Assembly: GCA_964541615.1 (NCBI GenBank)
Contig: CAZIRA010000065.1
Coordinates: 1 to 14,819, forward strand
Length of the DNA stretch: 14,819 nt
Direction: 5' to 3'
From: UPXZ01 sp964541615
GTDB lineage: Bacteria; Bacteroidota; Bacteroidia; Bacteroidales; Paludibacteraceae
Under the pieces are notes generated by a model, which ran no database searches, was not told the DNA's origin, and saw nothing but the letters and a program-made list of their open reading frames with translations. The stretch's first letter is position 1; each line of letters opens with the position of its first letter. The translations under genes were made by a program, and so were the position numbers. This document shows positions 12,927 through 14,819 of this stretch, piece after piece.

Positions 12927-12953
12927 TTTTTGAATATTTAATAAAATTATTAT

Positions 12954-12965
12954 GAACATAAGTTC
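12954..12965 (+). promoter_or_regulatory. Operator motif copy 2 (GAACATAAGTTC)
   Basis: The exact 12-mer, in the same orientation as the other two copies, lies in the 174-bp space between mrp and the peroxiredoxin gene, 135 nt before the peroxiredoxin ATG. No good TAnnTTTG box follows at the spacing seen for copies 1 and 3, so the promoter it serves is unclear. Confidence 0.6.
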
Positions 12966-13100
12966 GTTATTGTTGTTTTAGTGTTAGTTTGGATATCTAA
13001 ATTGTGGTAGAATTCATACTCACTTAATTCATCTTCTTTTATCACATCAGAATAAAAATAACAAAGGCAATAGTATAAATAAAATAATACAATCAAGAAA

Positions 13101-13811
13101 ATGGAAACAAACGAAATTATTTCATTGCCGCGTATTGGCGACAAAGCACCTTCTTTCAAAGCAGTAACTACTCAGGGTAACATTAATTTTCCCGAAGACT
13201 ATGCAGGCAAGTGGGCTATTCTTTTCAGTCATCCGGCCGACTTTACACCCGTATGTACTTCTGAATTTATGACTTTTGCTTCGATGCAAAAAGATTTCGA
13301 TGCACTTAATACACAGTTAGTGGGTCTTTCGGTCGATGGATTATACAGCCACATAGCCTGGCTAAGAACCATTAAAGAAAAAATAGAGTACAAAGGAATG
13401 AAAAACGTGGAAGTAAATTTCCCGCTTATCGAAGACATTACCATGGAAGTGGCCAACAAATACGGTATGATGCAACCGGGCGAAAGCAATACGAAAGCAG
13501 TTCGTGCTGTATTTTTTATTGATCCCAAAGGAATAATCCGCGCCATGATTTATTATCCACTTTCGCTGGGACGTAATTTTGACGAGCTGAAACGTGTCAT
13601 TATTGCTCTTCAAACTGCTGATAATTTTGGTGTAGCAATGCCTGCCGACTGGCGTCCGGGTGATGATGTGATTGTACCTACTGCCGGTTCATGTGGTGTG
13701 GCTAAAAGTCGTATGGAAGGCGAGGAGGAAGGAGTGAAATGCTACGACTGGTTCTTCTGTACAAAAAAATTGTCAAAAGACAAAGTTGAAGCAGCGCTGG
13801 GTAAAAAATAA
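13101..13811 (+). CDS. Prx6-type (1-Cys-like) peroxiredoxin
   Basis: A 236-residue cytoplasmic thiol peroxidase that reduces hydrogen peroxide or organic peroxides. The N-terminal thioredoxin-fold domain has the peroxidatic motif HPADFTPVCTSEF with Cys52. The later conserved parts (LSVDGLYSHIAW, FPLIEDITMEVANKYGM, VFFIDPKGIIRAMIYYPLSLGRNFDEL) and the long C-terminal domain (DWRPGDDVIVPT) are typical of the Prx6 subfamily found in archaea and anaerobes. Cysteines at 198, 214 and 220 could act as resolving residues, as in archaeal Prx6-like enzymes. It has its own leader with a GAACATAAGTTC motif and its own terminator, so it may respond to the same regulator as the ORP-like genes (inference). 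The start is supported by the A-rich leader AATCAAGAAAATG. Confidence 0.93.
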   Translation: METNEIISLPRIGDKAPSFKAVTTQGNINFPEDYAGKWAILFSHPADFTPVCTSEFMTFASMQKDFDALNTQLVGLSVDGLYSHIAWLRTIKEKIEYKGMKNVEVNFPLIEDITMEVANKYGMMQPGESNTKAVRAVFFIDPKGIIRAMIYYPLSLGRNFDELKRVIIALQTADNFGVAMPADWRPGDDVIVPTAGSCGVAKSRMEGEEEGVKCYDWFFCTKKLSKDKVEAALGKK

Positions 13812-13831
13812 AAAGTAAACCAACTGATAAG

Positions 13832-13868
13832 AAAGGGAGAAACGTATACACTGTTTTTCCCTTTTTTT
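13832..13868 (+). terminator. Rho-independent terminator of the peroxiredoxin gene
   Basis: A 12-bp stem, AAAGGGAGAAAC (13832-13843) with GTTTTTCCCTTT (13853-13864, one G-U pair), a 9-nt loop and a T-run to 13868. It lies 20 nt after the stop codon. Confidence 0.85.
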
Positions 13869-13891
13869 GTGAATAAATTTTTCAATAAAAC

Positions 13892-13903
13892 GAACATAAG
13901 TTC
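13892..13903 (+). promoter_or_regulatory. Operator motif copy 3 (GAACATAAGTTC)
   Basis: The third exact copy lies 13 nt before the -7 box of the DUF134 gene and covers the -33 region. This suggests autoregulation if DUF134 is the binding protein. Confidence 0.7.
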
Positions 13904-13916
13904 ATAATTATTTCTT

Positions 13917-13924
13917 TATCTTTG
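13917..13924 (+). promoter_or_regulatory. -7 box (TATCTTTG) of the DUF134 gene
   Basis: An exact TAnnTTTG match, identical in all eight bases to the -7 box at 6886-6893, placed 42 nt before the DUF134 ATG. Its position means that the TTG at 13922 lies within the promoter and cannot be the start codon. Confidence 0.65.
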
Positions 13925-13966
13925 TCATTCACAAACCAAATATATTCATTTCCTAAAATCAGAATT

Positions 13967-14383
13967 ATGCCTCGCCCAAAACAGAACCGAAAAATATCCA
14001 ATCCCCCTTTGATGCAGGGATTTAAACCTTTTGGCATCCCCCGAAGAATGCTGAATTCAGTTACATTGCTGTATGATGAATACGAAGCAGTCCGGTTGCT
14101 TGATTACGAAGGGATGAATCAGGATCAGGCAGCTGTACAAATGAATGTTTCGCGCCCAACGTTAACCCGAATTTATGAGAAAGCCCGTAAAACAATAGCA
14201 CAAGCACTTGTTGAAGGCAACATGATAGTAATAGAGGGAGGAAATGTGCAGTTTGACAGAGAATGGTTTCGTTGCCGGCGCTGTTATAAACTTGTAGGAG
14301 GACTGGAAAATCACGTACATTGTAAAGATTGCACCTCCTTCAACGATGAAGAATTAATTCCGATAAATAATCCGGATAAATGA
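13967..14383 (+). CDS. DUF134/UPF0251 DNA-binding protein
   Basis: A 138-residue protein from the ATG at 13967. The start MPRPKQNRKIS and the block GFKPFGIPRRMLNSVTLLYDEYEAVRLLDYEGM, then DQAAVQMNVSRPTLTRIYEKARK (a sigma-region-4-like helix-turn-helix, about residues 50-75), then GNMIVIEGG define the DUF134 family, in which the usual length is about 100-150 residues. The C-terminus adds a small zinc-ribbon-like unit with Cys pairs (FRCRRCYKL and HCKDCTSF). DUF134 genes are often neighbours of NifX/ORP-type and Mrp genes. With the GAACATAAGTTC motif in front of it and of the NifX-like gene, it is the best candidate for the local regulator. DNA binding is supported by the fold; target and signal are inferred. 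Its stop overlaps the next start (ATGA). Confidence 0.88.
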   Translation: MPRPKQNRKISNPPLMQGFKPFGIPRRMLNSVTLLYDEYEAVRLLDYEGMNQDQAAVQMNVSRPTLTRIYEKARKTIAQALVEGNMIVIEGGNVQFDREWFRCRRCYKLVGGLENHVHCKDCTSFNDEELIPINNPDK

Positions 14384-14819
14384 AAATCGTAGTATTATCA
14401 GACAACCGTGTGTTGGATGAAATGCTTCAGCCGGAGCATGGTTTATGTGTTTATGCAGAAACAGAACACTACAAATGTTTACTCGATACAGGTGCATCGG
14501 ATGTGTTTATCAGTAATGCCGAGAAATTGAGTGTTGATATCAAAGCGGTTGATTATGTCTTTATTTCACACGGACATGCTGACCATATCGGAGGATTGAC
14601 GGCATTCCTGAAAATGAATAATAAGGCAAAAGTTGTATTGTCAAAAAATGCAATCTATCAAAAGTTTTTTTCCAGTCGGAATGGACTGCATTCCATAAGT
14701 GTAGATTTTGACATCAGTCCTTACGCCGAAAGATTTATATTTGTTGATACAGAAATTGTTTTCAAAGACGAAATACATGTGTTTTCGGCAAGAGTGAACA
14801 AATATCCGTTGCCCAAAGC
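14380..14819 (+). CDS. Metallo-beta-lactamase-fold hydrolase, N-terminal part (runs off the window)
   Basis: 146 residues are visible and open to the right edge. The start MKIVVLSDNR overlaps the DUF134 stop by ATGA, so translation is coupled. LLDTGASDVFISNAEKL is the first-strand motif. VDYVFISHGHADHIGGL holds the metal-binding HxHxDH (His64, His66, Asp68, His69). The pattern resembles the branch annotated as dihydropterin ribofuranosylaminobenzene phosphate synthase-like or MBL-fold metallohydrolases, which commonly sit in ORP/Mrp clusters. The substrate cannot be inferred. The gene belongs to the DUF134 transcription unit. Confidence 0.85.
   Translation, partial: MKIVVLSDNRVLDEMLQPEHGLCVYAETEHYKCLLDTGASDVFISNAEKLSVDIKAVDYVFISHGHADHIGGLTAFLKMNNKAKVVLSKNAIYQKFFSSRNGLHSISVDFDISPYAERFIFVDTEIVFKDEIHVFSARVNKYPLPK

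Noticed and set aside
13041..13046. Half-site ATCACA before the peroxiredoxin gene as a second Crp/Fnr operator
   Set aside because: No matching TGTGAT arm is present at the right distance. A single 6-mer is expected by chance.
13922..13966. Upstream TTG start for the DUF134 gene, adding 15 residues
   Set aside because: The TTG is part of the TATCTTTG promoter box. The ATG at 13967 gives the typical MPRPK start of the family.

Overview
The window looks like a scaffold from an anaerobic member of the Bacteroidetes, probably Bacteroidales-like. The clues are the -7 boxes of the form TAnnTTTG, mostly A-rich leaders without Shine-Dalgarno sequences, low GC, and gene content typical of strict anaerobes. 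Two runs of exactly 100 N (1162-1261 and 12197-12296) are scaffold gaps of unknown true size. Reading frames that cross them are not real proteins.

Region 1 (about 140-6843) is a redox and sulfur-trafficking operon. A Crp/Fnr regulator on the minus strand diverges from a plus-strand operon. A TGTGAT-N4-ATCACA palindrome lies between them. The operon encodes a probable DsrE-type protein (mostly lost in the gap), a TusA sulfur carrier, a stand-alone MvhD-like protein, a short HdrA/QmoA-like flavoprotein, a full-length HdrA, a small winged-helix protein and a QmoC-like membrane subunit (HdrC ferredoxin domain plus a transmembrane cytochrome-b-type domain). This is the Qmo architecture with QmoB split into HdrA and MvhD. 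HdrB, the hydrogenase and the sulfite or APS reductase genes are absent from the window. The likely job is electron exchange between the quinone pool and a cytoplasmic partner, possibly one carrying sulfur delivered by TusA/DsrE. The operon ends at a strong terminator.

Region 2 (about 6860-14819) resembles the anaerobe-specific ORP (orange protein) system known from Desulfovibrio: two NifX/ORP-family proteins, two small Gly/Arg-rich DUF5320-type proteins, a ZIP metal transporter, a CGGC-domain protein, two tandem MinD-type ATPases carrying ferredoxin inserts, a radical SAM gene broken by three frameshifts, an Mrp/NBP35 ATPase cut by the gap, a Prx6-type peroxiredoxin, a DUF134 DNA-binding protein and a metallo-beta-lactamase-fold protein that runs off the window. 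The same 12-mer, GAACATAAGTTC, occurs three times in the same orientation: before the first NifX gene, between mrp and the peroxiredoxin gene, and before the DUF134 gene. This suggests one regulon, with DUF134 as the best candidate regulator.

The most unusual structural feature is in region 1. Two unrelated genes (MvhD-like and winged-helix) each begin inside a cassette bounded by inverted copies of a short C/G-rich palindromic repeat. The spacing is identical in both cassettes (86 nt between repeat cores, with the ATG 40 nt after the first core). The downstream repeat copy is translated in frame as a Ser/Pro/Gly-rich stretch.
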